This document shows, one piece after another, positions 44,062-52,170 of a DNA stretch of 64,000 nucleotides. The stretch spans positions 3,720,001 through 3,784,000 of the forward strand of contig NZ_JACBZT010000001.1 of the NCBI RefSeq assembly GCF_013408985.1, in the 5' to 3' direction. The notes below the pieces were generated by a model. It had not been told where the DNA came from. It searched no databases and saw nothing but the letters and a program-made list of their open reading frames with translations. This stretch comes from Petropleomorpha daqingensis. Its GTDB lineage: Bacteria > Actinomycetota > Actinomycetes > Mycobacteriales > Geodermatophilaceae. The position numbers were made by a program, and so were the translations under genes. Each line of letters opens with the position of its first letter. The stretch's first letter is position 1.

Positions 44062-45132
44062 GTGACCGGGGCCACGGGGACGGGAGCTGCCGTCCTCGTG
44101 GTCGTCCGGACGCGGGACCGCCCGGTGCTGCTCGCCCGCGCACTGGCCGACGTCTGCGCGCAGACGTTCCCGGACTGGCACCTCGTCGTCGTCGACGACG
44201 GCGGGGACGCCACCGAGGTCGACCGGCTGGTCGAGGAGTGCCCCGGCCTGACCGGCCGGGTCACGGTGCTGCACAACGACGTCGGCCGCGGCATGGAGGC
44301 GGCGGCCAACCAGGGCGTCGGCGCCCTCGACGCGGAGTTCGTCGCGATCCACGACGACGACGACACCTGGCACCCGGCGTTCCTCGAGCGCACGGTCGCG
44401 CACCTGCGCACGAGCGACGACGTCGCGGTCGCGGTCCGCACCGAGATGGTGTCGGAGAGCATCGACGGCGACGCCGTGGTGGAGCGCGGCCGGGAGGTCT
44501 TCTCACCCGACGTCCACTCGTTCACCCTGTTCGACCTGCTGCGCAGCAACCGGTTCGTGCCGATCTCGGTGGTCTACCGGCGCCGCCTGCTCGAGGACCT
44601 CGGACCGTTCCGGGAAGACCTCCCCGTGGTCGGCGACTGGGAGTTCCACCTGCGCCTGGCCCAGAGCGGGCACGCGGTGGGCTTCCTCGACGGCGAGCCG
44701 CTCGCGTTCTGGCACCAGCGGCCCGAGGCACGCGGCACGGACGCCAACAGCGTCATCGACCGCAGCGACGAGCACCTCGGGCGCGACCTCGAGGTGCGCG
44801 ACGCCGCCCTGCGCGACTACGTCCGGCAGCACGGCGCCGGCGGGCTGCTGTACGTGACCAGGTACTTCCAGCGGGAGATCGACCTGCTGCACGAGCACGT
44901 CGAGCGCGTGCACGCGCGCGCCGGCGAGGTGCCGCCACGCCTGCAGGAGATCGAGCGCGCGCTGGCGGCGCAGGGCGCGACGTCGGCGCGGACCGGGGAG
45001 GTCCTCGAGCAGCTGGTCGGGCGGTTGGACCGCCTCGAGACGGCCGTCTCCGACGCCAGCCTGGTGAGCCTGCTGCGCCGCCGCTACCGGCGGTGGAAGG
45101 CGCGGGTGCAGGGGCTGGCCCGGCGGGGCTGA
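44062..45132 (+). CDS. Family 2-like glycosyltransferase
   Basis: A 356-aa GT-A-fold enzyme. Nucleotide-sugar region VLVVVRTRDRPVLLARALADV, DDGGDATEVDRLVEE, then DXD-like HDDDDTWHP near residue 95, and GDWEFHLRLA. The C-terminal ~100 residues are helical (QREIDLLHEHVERVHAR) and basic at the end, which may attach to membrane or another protein. GTG at 44062. It follows ahpE by 13 bases. The acceptor is unknown. Confidence 0.8.
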   Translation: MTGATGTGAAVLVVVRTRDRPVLLARALADVCAQTFPDWHLVVVDDGGDATEVDRLVEECPGLTGRVTVLHNDVGRGMEAAANQGVGALDAEFVAIHDDDDTWHPAFLERTVAHLRTSDDVAVAVRTEMVSESIDGDAVVERGREVFSPDVHSFTLFDLLRSNRFVPISVVYRRRLLEDLGPFREDLPVVGDWEFHLRLAQSGHAVGFLDGEPLAFWHQRPEARGTDANSVIDRSDEHLGRDLEVRDAALRDYVRQHGAGGLLYVTRYFQREIDLLHEHVERVHARAGEVPPRLQEIERALAAQGATSARTGEVLEQLVGRLDRLETAVSDASLVSLLRRRYRRWKARVQGLARRG

Positions 45133-45182
45133 GCCCGCGCCTGCGCACCGGCCGGCCGCTCGCACCTTAGGCTGGGCCCGCG

Positions 45183-45254
45183 GGGCGCGTAGCTCAGCGG
45201 GAGAGCTCTCGCCTTACAAGCGAGCGGTCGCCGGTTCGATCCCGGCCGCGCCCA
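45183..45254 (+). tRNA. tRNA-Val (TAC)
   Basis: Acceptor GGGCGCG/CGCGCCC, D arm, anticodon loop CTTACAA (anticodon TAC, Val) and T loop TTCGATC are all present; 72 bases with discriminator A. CCA is not encoded. Confidence 0.95.
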
Positions 45255-45291
45255 CATTTTCTGTCGCTGCGTATTGAGTTGATCTCGCACT

Positions 45292-45636
45292 GTGACCGAC
45301 CATGGTTGTGTGGTCGCTACCGTTCCGATAACGCTTCCGTCGGCGGGCAGCATCACCGTCGAGGCCCGAGACGGCGCCCCCGTGCTGCGACTGGTCGGCG
45401 AGGTCGACCTGGAGACCGTCGCCGCCTTCCAGAGAGCGCATCCGCCGGTGGCGGTCGCGGCGGTGGACCTGACCGACGTCCGCTTCCTCTCCTCCAGTGC
45501 CGTGTCCTTCCTGCTCCGGCAGACGCAGCCCGTGCGGGACCGGGGGCAGCTGCCTGCCGTTCTCGGTGCCAGCGCCCAGGCCCGGCGGGTGCTCGAGCTG
45601 ATCGGTGTCGTGGAGCTCTTCGCGCTCGCCTCCTGA
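45292..45636 (+). CDS. STAS-domain protein (anti-sigma antagonist-like)
   Basis: A 114-aa STAS protein: LRLVGEVDLETV, VDLTDVRFLSSSAVSFLL and VLELIGVVELF. The Ser run at 66-68 is where SpoIIAA-type proteins are phosphorylated. It may act in a sigma-factor switch or a stress cascade, but no partner kinase gene lies next to it. GTG start, 37 bases after tRNA-Val. Confidence 0.75.
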   Translation: MTDHGCVVATVPITLPSAGSITVEARDGAPVLRLVGEVDLETVAAFQRAHPPVAVAAVDLTDVRFLSSSAVSFLLRQTQPVRDRGQLPAVLGASAQARRVLELIGVVELFALAS

Positions 45637-45805
45637 CGCCGTCGTCGAGGAGTTCCGCCGGGGCGCGGGTGGGCCGCCCGGGTCGTGCGCCGGGCGCACT
45701 TGCGGACGAATCAGTCCTGAGGATTGACCGCAACCTTCGCGGGTAAGGCTCGTTTCGCTTGACAACGGGGAACTCCAAGACACACGTATCACGTCGAGGA
45801 AGACG

Positions 45806-47284
45806 GTGCGCAGGTCGATGGTGCTCGCCTTCGATCGGACCGAGCAGGGGTCCGACGCCCAGCAGGACAGGCCCACTCCGTACCCGCGCGCGCAGCGCCC
45901 GGCCGCGGCGGAGCCCGCGCCGCCGCCGCGCCGCGTGCGGCGCCGCCGGCGCTGGCCCGTCGCCCTGGCGGCGGCCGCCGCGCTGGGCGCGGTGTTCGCG
46001 CCGCCACCGGAGCACCACCTGGACCCGGTGGCGCAGCTCAACGACGCCTCCCTGCCCTGGGACGTCGCCGCGCGGCAGCAGAACCAGCAGCTGTCCGCCG
46101 GCGCCCCGGTCGGCGCGCTGACGCTGACCGCGATGCCGGTGCAGGTGGCCCAGACGCAGCAGGCCGGCCCGCCGGAGATCACCGGCCTGGCCTCCAACGG
46201 CATCCCGAACGTCGCGCTCAACGCCTACCGGGTGGCGGCCGCCCGCATGGCCAACGCCGATCCGTCCTGCGGCATCGACTGGTCGCTGCTGGCCGGCATC
46301 GGCCGCATCGAGTCCAACCACGGTCGCTTCGGCGGCGCCACGCTCAACCCCGATGGCAGCACGACCCCGAAGATCATCGGCCCGCCGCTGGACGGCGGGC
46401 AGTTCGCCTACATCGGCGACACCGACGGCGGCACGTGGGACGGCGACACCCGCTACGACCGCGCCGTCGGCCCGATGCAGTTCATCCCCTCGACCTGGCG
46501 CGCCTACGCGGTGGACGGCGACGGGAACGGCACGACCGACCCGACCAACATCAACGACGCGGCGCTCGGCGCGGCCCACTACCTCTGCGTCGCGGGCGGT
46601 GACCTGCGCACCAGCGCCGGCCAGCACCGCGCGGTCATGGCCTACAACCACTCCGACAGCTACGTCGCCGAGGTGCTCGCGCTCGCGGCGGCCTACGCCT
46701 CCGGCATCCCGGTGGCCGACCTGCCACCGCTGGTCGGCAACACCAGCGGCGGCCTCCCGGCGCCGTCGGGTTACTGGGCGGCCCCGGCCGCACCTGGCCC
46801 CGCCATGGGTGCTCGCGACACCACGACGTCGTCCGGCGACACCACCTACAGCCAGAACATCCAGCCGGCCACGGCGTCGGGCGGCTCCTCGCCGAACGGC
46901 AGCGCGGCGCCGGCGGCGAGCGGCGGTTCCTCGGGGACCTCGGGGAGCTCCTCCGGCAGCGCCGGTGGGTCCGGCGGTGGCGGCTCGACCCCGGTCGGCG
47001 GGAGCGGCGGCTCCTCCGGCGGGAGCTCCGGCTCTGCGCCGGCGCCCGCACCCGCGGCCCCGGCCGCTCCGGCGCCGAGCGTCCCGCTGCCGCCGGTCCA
47101 GGTCCCGTCGGTCCCCCTGCCGGTGCCGGCCCCCGCGCCCGCTCCTGCACCGGCGCCGGCTCCGGCCCCGACGGTGCCGCAGGTGGTGGACCCGGTCACC
47201 GGCGCGCTGGTCGACGCCGTCCGGGGCGTGACGTGCGACGACCTCGCGCTGACACCGCTGCCGGTCTGCCCGGCCGGGGTCTAG
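45806..47284 (+). CDS. Secreted lytic transglycosylase with Pro/Gly-rich tail
   Basis: A 492-aa exported protein. N-terminal basic stretch and hydrophobic helix (about 50-64) anchor or export it. The transglycosylase (MltB/SLT-like) domain, about 150-310, has catalytic Glu169 in GRIESNHGRFGG and RAVGPMQFIPSTWRAY. Gly/Ser runs and (AP)n repeats fill 350-470, likely spanning the wall. Two Cys sit near the end (CDDLALTPLPVC). GTG with GAGGA upstream; an ATG 12 bases on is possible. It cuts peptidoglycan during growth or division (family inference). Confidence 0.85.
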   Translation: MRRSMVLAFDRTEQGSDAQQDRPTPYPRAQRPAAAEPAPPPRRVRRRRRWPVALAAAAALGAVFAPPPEHHLDPVAQLNDASLPWDVAARQQNQQLSAGAPVGALTLTAMPVQVAQTQQAGPPEITGLASNGIPNVALNAYRVAAARMANADPSCGIDWSLLAGIGRIESNHGRFGGATLNPDGSTTPKIIGPPLDGGQFAYIGDTDGGTWDGDTRYDRAVGPMQFIPSTWRAYAVDGDGNGTTDPTNINDAALGAAHYLCVAGGDLRTSAGQHRAVMAYNHSDSYVAEVLALAAAYASGIPVADLPPLVGNTSGGLPAPSGYWAAPAAPGPAMGARDTTTSSGDTTYSQNIQPATASGGSSPNGSAAPAASGGSSGTSGSSSGSAGGSGGGGSTPVGGSGGSSGGSSGSAPAPAPAAPAAPAPSVPLPPVQVPSVPLPVPAPAPAPAPAPAPAPTVPQVVDPVTGALVDAVRGVTCDDLALTPLPVCPAGV

Positions 47285-47343
47285 TCCCCGACGACCGAGG
47301 GCGGTTCCCCCGCGGGGGAACCGCCCTCGGTCGTCCTGGGGAC
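47284..47343. terminator. Very strong bidirectional terminator
   Basis: A perfect 22-bp inner stem (47290-47311 with 47314-47335) with a two-base loop is extended by an outer 6-bp stem (47284-47289 with 47338-47343). It lies between the convergent transglycosylase and lipase genes. Confidence 0.9.
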
Positions 47344-47346
47344 GGG

Positions 47347-48156
47347 TCAGGCGGCGGGGTCGGCCGCCTGCGCCGGGACCGGGACCACCGGCTGGTCGGG
47401 GTGCGGGAAGGCCGGCCGCAGGAACAGCGGGGCCTTGAACGGCTTCCAGGTGCCCTCGGGCTGCGCGAGCCGGTCGGCGATCGCCCAGATCGCCGCCGGG
47501 TGGTGGCCGAGGCCGAGGTGGCTGGCCATCACCGCGATGTTCTCGCAGCGCTCGCCCGGCAGGTCGAGGCAGGTCCGCCAGTGCACGATGCCGTCGAAAT
47601 GCGAGTAGATCGAGGTCGCCGGTACCGGCAGCGGTGTCGCCTCGCTCTCCAGGGGCAGCGTGCGGTGCTCGACGTGCAGGTGCGAGTACCGGTCGAAGAC
47701 CTTGGTCGCCCGGCTCTGCCCGTTGTGCGCCAGCCGGAACGGGCTGCCCAGGGTGATCACCTGGCGGACCGACTCGGGGGAGCGTCGGGCGATGTCACGG
47801 GCGAAGATGCCGCCGAGGCTCCAGCCGACGAGCGTGACCGGCCGGCCGTAGCGGTCGGAGAGCTCCTCCATCCGGTCGCGCAGCCCTGCCACGCACGCCG
47901 CGGTCGGGCCGATGTTGCGGCCCAGCCGCCAGCCGTGCACGCGGTAGTCGAGCCGGCGCAGCACCCGCCGCAGGATCCGGGTGGACACGTCGTCGGCGAG
48001 CAGGCCCGGCAGCACCAGCACCGGATGGCCGTCGCCGTGCGGCAGGCGGTCCAGCAGCGGGCGGGTGGCCAGGTACAGGCCGTAGTCCGCCGCCGCGCGA
48101 CCCGGCTCGCTGAGGTACAGCGGGAGCGCGGGGCCCTCGACCTGCCGTCCTGCCAC
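47347..48156 (-). CDS. Small alpha/beta-hydrolase, paralogue of 2746-3510
   Basis: A 269-aa lipase/esterase-like protein with Ser113 in VGWSLGG, SHFDG (acid candidate) and ASHLGLG (His candidate). It shares the same blocks as the protein at 2746-3510 and could be an ancient duplicate. GTG at 48154-48156 with AGAGGAGG upstream. A dyad operator lies just before it (48183-48200). Confidence 0.8.
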   Translation of the reverse strand: MAGRQVEGPALPLYLSEPGRAAADYGLYLATRPLLDRLPHGDGHPVLVLPGLLADDVSTRILRRVLRRLDYRVHGWRLGRNIGPTAACVAGLRDRMEELSDRYGRPVTLVGWSLGGIFARDIARRSPESVRQVITLGSPFRLAHNGQSRATKVFDRYSHLHVEHRTLPLESEATPLPVPATSIYSHFDGIVHWRTCLDLPGERCENIAVMASHLGLGHHPAAIWAIADRLAQPEGTWKPFKAPLFLRPAFPHPDQPVVPVPAQAADPAA

Positions 48157-48182
48157 GTGTCCTCCTCTGTTCGACGTCCTGC

Positions 48183-48200
48183 TGGTACAGACCTGTACCA
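48183..48200 (-). promoter_or_regulatory. Perfect dyad operator candidate before the lipase gene
   Basis: TGGTACAG-AC-CTGTACCA is an 18-bp perfect dyad, 27 bases before the lipase start. TetR-type repressors often bind such 16-18-bp dyads, but no such gene is adjacent. Confidence 0.45.
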
Positions 48201-48340
48201 AGATGGGGCGCCCGTCACACTCCGTTCTTATCGGCGACAACGTCTCGACATGAAGTTGTGATGCAGAACACGTCGAGGTCCATGGTGGCGCTCGACCCGC
48301 GGGAGTGGGGCGGTTCGCGCCCGGGGTAGGAAGAGAGACG

Positions 48341-49246
48341 ATGACTGCTCAGCTCGGCACCAGCGCCACGCTCGACTGGGACGGCCCGGTCCACTACGTC
48401 GATTTCGGCGGCAACCCCGACGGGCCCACGTTCGTGCTGGTCCACGGTCTGGGCGGCTCGCACCTCAACTGGGACCTGCTGGCCCCGCTGCTCACGCCGC
48501 ACGGCCGGGTCCTCGCGCTCGACCTGCCCGGGTTCGGCCGCAGCGAGCCGGGCAGCCGCCGCGCCACGGTGCAGGCCAACGTCGCCGTCCTGCGGCGGTT
48601 CCTGCGCGAGGTCGCCGCGGCGCCGGTGGTGCTCGTCGGCAACTCGATGGGCGGGATGATCTCGATCTTCACCGCGGCGTCCGCACCGCGGGCGGTGCGC
48701 GGCGTCGTCCTCCTCGACCCGGCGCTGCCCGGCGGGCGGCGGTCGCTCGACGGCGTGGTCGCCGGGCAGTTCCTGCTCTACGCGCTGCCGTTCGTGGGGG
48801 AGCGGTTCCTGTGGCTGCGCCGCCAGCGGTCCACCCCGCTGCAGCGGGTGCGGGACATGCTGCGGCTGGTCGGCGTCGACCCCGACGAGCTGCCCGCCGA
48901 GGTGATCGACCGGTCGGTCACCCTGCTCGAGGAGCGGCAGGACGTCGCCGGCATGGACAAGGCGTTCCTCGTCGCGGCCCGGTCGCTGCTGAAGATCCTG
49001 GTGGACCCGCGGCCCTACCGCGGCGCGATGGCGGCCATCCGGGTGCCCGTGCTGCTGGTCCAGGGCGACCGCGACCGGCTCGTCCCGGTGGCCGCGGCCC
49101 GCTCGGTCGCCGAGGCGCACCCGCACTGGACCTACGTCGAGCTCGCCGACGTCGGCCACGTGCCGCAGCTGGAGGTGCCCGACCGCGTCGCGGCCGAGGT
49201 GCTCGGCTGGCTCGAGGCGACCGCCGGGACGCCGTCCCCGGCCTGA
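48341..49246 (+). CDS. Alpha/beta hydrolase
   Basis: A 301-aa hydrolase: VLVHGLGGSHLNWD, LDLPGFGRSE, nucleophile elbow GNSMGG (Ser102), acid in QGDRDRLV and His in DVGHVPQLE. It is convergent with the fused lipid-assembly gene, stops two bases apart, which places it in the acylglycerol neighbourhood; a lipase or monoacylglycerol hydrolase role is possible. ATG with GGAAGAGAG upstream. Confidence 0.82.
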   Translation: MTAQLGTSATLDWDGPVHYVDFGGNPDGPTFVLVHGLGGSHLNWDLLAPLLTPHGRVLALDLPGFGRSEPGSRRATVQANVAVLRRFLREVAAAPVVLVGNSMGGMISIFTAASAPRAVRGVVLLDPALPGGRRSLDGVVAGQFLLYALPFVGERFLWLRRQRSTPLQRVRDMLRLVGVDPDELPAEVIDRSVTLLEERQDVAGMDKAFLVAARSLLKILVDPRPYRGAMAAIRVPVLLVQGDRDRLVPVAAARSVAEAHPHWTYVELADVGHVPQLEVPDRVAAEVLGWLEATAGTPSPA

Positions 49247-49248
49247 GG

Positions 49249-52170
49249 TCAGCGCCCGAGCGCGACGATCTCGTCGAGCCCGGCCTGCAGGTCGGCGACC
49301 AGCCCGGCCGGGTCGGACACGGCGGACGAGTCCAGGTTGATCCCGATGCAGCAGGTGCCCTCCTGCGAGAGCAGGGTGACCATCGCGGCGCAGCCGGGCA
49401 GCGGCCCGAACGGGAACATCCGCTCGATGCGCGAGCCGGCGATGTACACCGGCTGGGTCACCCCGGGCACGTTGGACACCTGGACGTCGTTGCCGCTGGT
49501 CAGCGCGCCGGAGACGGCCCCGAGGACCGGTGCGGGCAGCCAGCCGAGCACCGGGCCGACGAGGTCGTTGACCGCCGAGGCACCGCCGGAACCTGCGCTG
49601 CGGACCGACAGCACGAACTCGCGGACCGCCGCGATGCGGGCCGCCGGGTCGGCCTCGGCCAGGTCGGCGGTGAAGCGTGCGCCGGTGAACCGGTTGCCGC
49701 CCTGCGGGTCGTCCTGCGCCCGGAGGCTGATCGGGATGCCGAGCGTGAGGCCGCCCAGCGGGGCGCCGAGCCGCTCGTGGTAGCGGCGGAAGCCGCCCAC
49801 GACCGCGGCGAGGTAGCCGTCGTTGAGCGAGCCGCCGCCGGCCTTGGCCCCGGCCTTGAGGTCGGCCAGCGGCACCTCGAGCACCTCGAGGTGCCAGTCG
49901 CCGCCGCGCGGGGTCAGCAGCTCGGAGCCGCCGTGGGCGCCGAGGCTGTGGGTGGCCGAGCGCGCGGTCCCGACGACGGTGTCGACGGCGGCGCTCGCCG
50001 CGTCCAGGGGCCGGAGCAGCCCGCCCAGCGCCCCGACACCGCCGCGGAGCACGGCGAGCGGGGCGGCCCGGACGACGTCGCTGACGTGCTCGGCGGCCAC
50101 CTCCAGCGGCGTGACCTCCTCGGGCGCGGGCACCGGCGGCTCGGGCCGGGAGGGGTCGTGCTCGGGCGAGTGGCTGTGCAGCCGGCTCATCAGCTGGACC
50201 GCGCCCAGCCCGTCGGTCGTGCTGTGGTGGGTCTTCACCACGTAGCCGGCGCGGCCGTCGGCGAGGCCCTCGACGAGCAGCACCTGCCAGAGCGGGTGGT
50301 CGCGGTCCAGCGGCCGCGAGATGAACTGGCCGACCACGTCGAGCAGCTGCCGCATCTCGCCGGGCGGGTCGAGCACCACGCGGTGCACGTGCTGGTCGAG
50401 GTCGAGCTCGGCCACGGTGACCCAGCGCGGTGCGCCCAGGCCGAGCGCCGGCTCGACGACCCGCTGGCGCATCCGCGGCACCATCCGCGACGCCCACTCG
50501 TGCGCGCCGCGCAGCCGTTCCCAGTCGGGCGCGGAGTCGAGGATCTCCAGCAGGGCGACGTTGGCGCGCAGCCGCGGGTCGGCGGCCTCGGCCCGCCACA
50601 TCGCCGTCTCCAGGGGGTTCATCTCCGCGGAGATGCCCCAGTCCAGCGGCGCGGCCGGCGGCGGGGGGCCGTCCATGCTCGCCGTCGGCTCGTGGACGTC
50701 GACCGGCTGCCCGCTGCGGCCGGTCCAGTGGGCGAGCGCGTCGACGTAGGCCGCGCGGACCTCGCCGACCTTCTCGTCGAGGCCCTCGGGGCTCCAGCCC
50801 TCCGTGGGGATCGGCGGCAGGACGCGGACCTGCACGGTCCCCGGGTGCAGCGTCGCCGCGCCGCGCCACATCAGCTCGCCGGCGTTGCGGATGACGATCG
50901 GCACGATCGGCACGCCGGCCTGCATCGCGACGTGGAAGGCGCCCTTCTTGAACGGGCCGAGCGACGGCGTGGCCGAGCGGGTGCCCTCCGGCGCGATCAC
51001 CAGCGACAGGCCCTCCTTGAGCCGCTGCACGGCCGGTTCGAGCGCCTTGCGCGCCTGGTCCTTGTCACCGCGGTCGACGAAGGCGACGTCGGCCAGCCGG
51101 AAGGCCAGCCCGAAGCCCGGGGCGTGCGCGAGCTCCTTCTTCGCGACCCCGGTGATCCCGCCGTGCAGCAGCTTCGCCAGCACCAGGACGTCGAGCTGGC
51201 TCTGGTGGTTGAACAGGAAGACGGCGGGGCGGGCGGCCAGGTGCTCGGCGCCCTGGACCTCGAGGCGGACCCCGGCCAGCGCGCTGCCGAGCTCGCCGGC
51301 GAGGGTGATGCCGAGGTCGACGGCCTCGCGGCGTGATCCGCTCAGGGAGCCCACGGCCAGCCCGGCGGCGAACCCGCCGAGCATCCCGCCCACCCCCGCG
51401 GCGGTGCGGGCGATCTCGATGGGACCGCCCCGGCCGCGCCGGCGGAAGCGGGCGATCGGCCAGGAGTAGTGGCGGGCGGCGGCGGCCAGGTCGCGGCCCG
51501 GGTTGAGCGCGCGGGCGCGCCCGACGGTGCGCAGGAAGGGCACGTCCTCGTCGCCGTTGCTGTAGGCGTAGCTCTGCGCCAGGTCGATGTCGTGCTCCTC
51601 GGCGAAGGCCTGCACCGCGGCGACCTTGCCCGCCCGCCAGAGCAGCGCGCCGCCGGGGCGGCCGGTGCACACGCCGTCGACGATCTCGACCGGCGAGACC
51701 AGCACGTGCTCGACGCCCATCGCCCGGGCCGCGGGCTCGACCTGGAACCGGGTGGCCGAGGAGGCGAGCACGACCGTGTGGCCGGCGTCGAGGTGCGCCT
51801 CGACCAGCCGCCAGGCCTCCGGGTAGAGAGCACCGGCGATGCCCTGGACGAACAGCCGCTCGCCCAGCTCGGTCAGCTCGTCCTCGGTCCGCCCGGCCCA
51901 GGCCCGCATGCCGACGACGGTGAGCCGCTCGAAGTCCTCCTCGCTGGTCACCCCGCGCAGGCCGATGAGCAGCAGCTCGCCGAGGGCGGCCGGGGTGACG
52001 TCGAGCGAGCGCAGGTGGTGCCGGGCGAAGGACGCCAGCGAGTAGCCGTCGATGACCGTGCCGTCGAAGTCGAAGAAGGCGGCGACCCGGGGCCCGGGCG
52101 GCGACGCGGCGACGTCGGCGACCAGCTGCTCCTCGGTCCACACGCCGGCGGTCGGCTGTCCGTTCGTCAC
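49249..52170 (-). CDS. HAD phosphatase-PlsC-WS/DGAT three-domain protein
   Basis: A single 973-aa frame. HAD-IB (about 28-240): DxDxT at Asp34/Asp36/Thr38, Ser137-138, Lys182, NGDEDVPF. PlsC (about 290-480): NHQSQLD (His322-Asp327), FVDRGDKD, PEGTRS (394-399), VPIVPI. WS/DGAT (about 500-973): PLW (626-628), HHSTTDG (648-654), SLNDGY (781-786). Actinobacteria usually encode HAD-PlsC and WS/DGAT as separate neighbours; here no stop separates them. GTG start overlaps plsB (GTGA). Together these could make phosphatidate, dephosphorylate it and acylate DAG to TAG. An internal ATG (Met499) could also start a separate WS/DGAT. Confidence 0.85.
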   Translation of the reverse strand: MTNGQPTAGVWTEEQLVADVAASPPGPRVAAFFDFDGTVIDGYSLASFARHHLRSLDVTPAALGELLLIGLRGVTSEEDFERLTVVGMRAWAGRTEDELTELGERLFVQGIAGALYPEAWRLVEAHLDAGHTVVLASSATRFQVEPAARAMGVEHVLVSPVEIVDGVCTGRPGGALLWRAGKVAAVQAFAEEHDIDLAQSYAYSNGDEDVPFLRTVGRARALNPGRDLAAAARHYSWPIARFRRRGRGGPIEIARTAAGVGGMLGGFAAGLAVGSLSGSRREAVDLGITLAGELGSALAGVRLEVQGAEHLAARPAVFLFNHQSQLDVLVLAKLLHGGITGVAKKELAHAPGFGLAFRLADVAFVDRGDKDQARKALEPAVQRLKEGLSLVIAPEGTRSATPSLGPFKKGAFHVAMQAGVPIVPIVIRNAGELMWRGAATLHPGTVQVRVLPPIPTEGWSPEGLDEKVGEVRAAYVDALAHWTGRSGQPVDVHEPTASMDGPPPPAAPLDWGISAEMNPLETAMWRAEAADPRLRANVALLEILDSAPDWERLRGAHEWASRMVPRMRQRVVEPALGLGAPRWVTVAELDLDQHVHRVVLDPPGEMRQLLDVVGQFISRPLDRDHPLWQVLLVEGLADGRAGYVVKTHHSTTDGLGAVQLMSRLHSHSPEHDPSRPEPPVPAPEEVTPLEVAAEHVSDVVRAAPLAVLRGGVGALGGLLRPLDAASAAVDTVVGTARSATHSLGAHGGSELLTPRGGDWHLEVLEVPLADLKAGAKAGGGSLNDGYLAAVVGGFRRYHERLGAPLGGLTLGIPISLRAQDDPQGGNRFTGARFTADLAEADPAARIAAVREFVLSVRSAGSGGASAVNDLVGPVLGWLPAPVLGAVSGALTSGNDVQVSNVPGVTQPVYIAGSRIERMFPFGPLPGCAAMVTLLSQEGTCCIGINLDSSAVSDPAGLVADLQAGLDEIVALGR

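Noticed and set aside
45637-45805. Riboswitch (ydaO/c-di-AMP type) before the lytic transglycosylase
   Set aside because: Such leaders precede many actinobacterial wall hydrolases, but I could not find the conserved core; the 168-base gap looks like an ordinary promoter region with TTGACA at 45759-45764.
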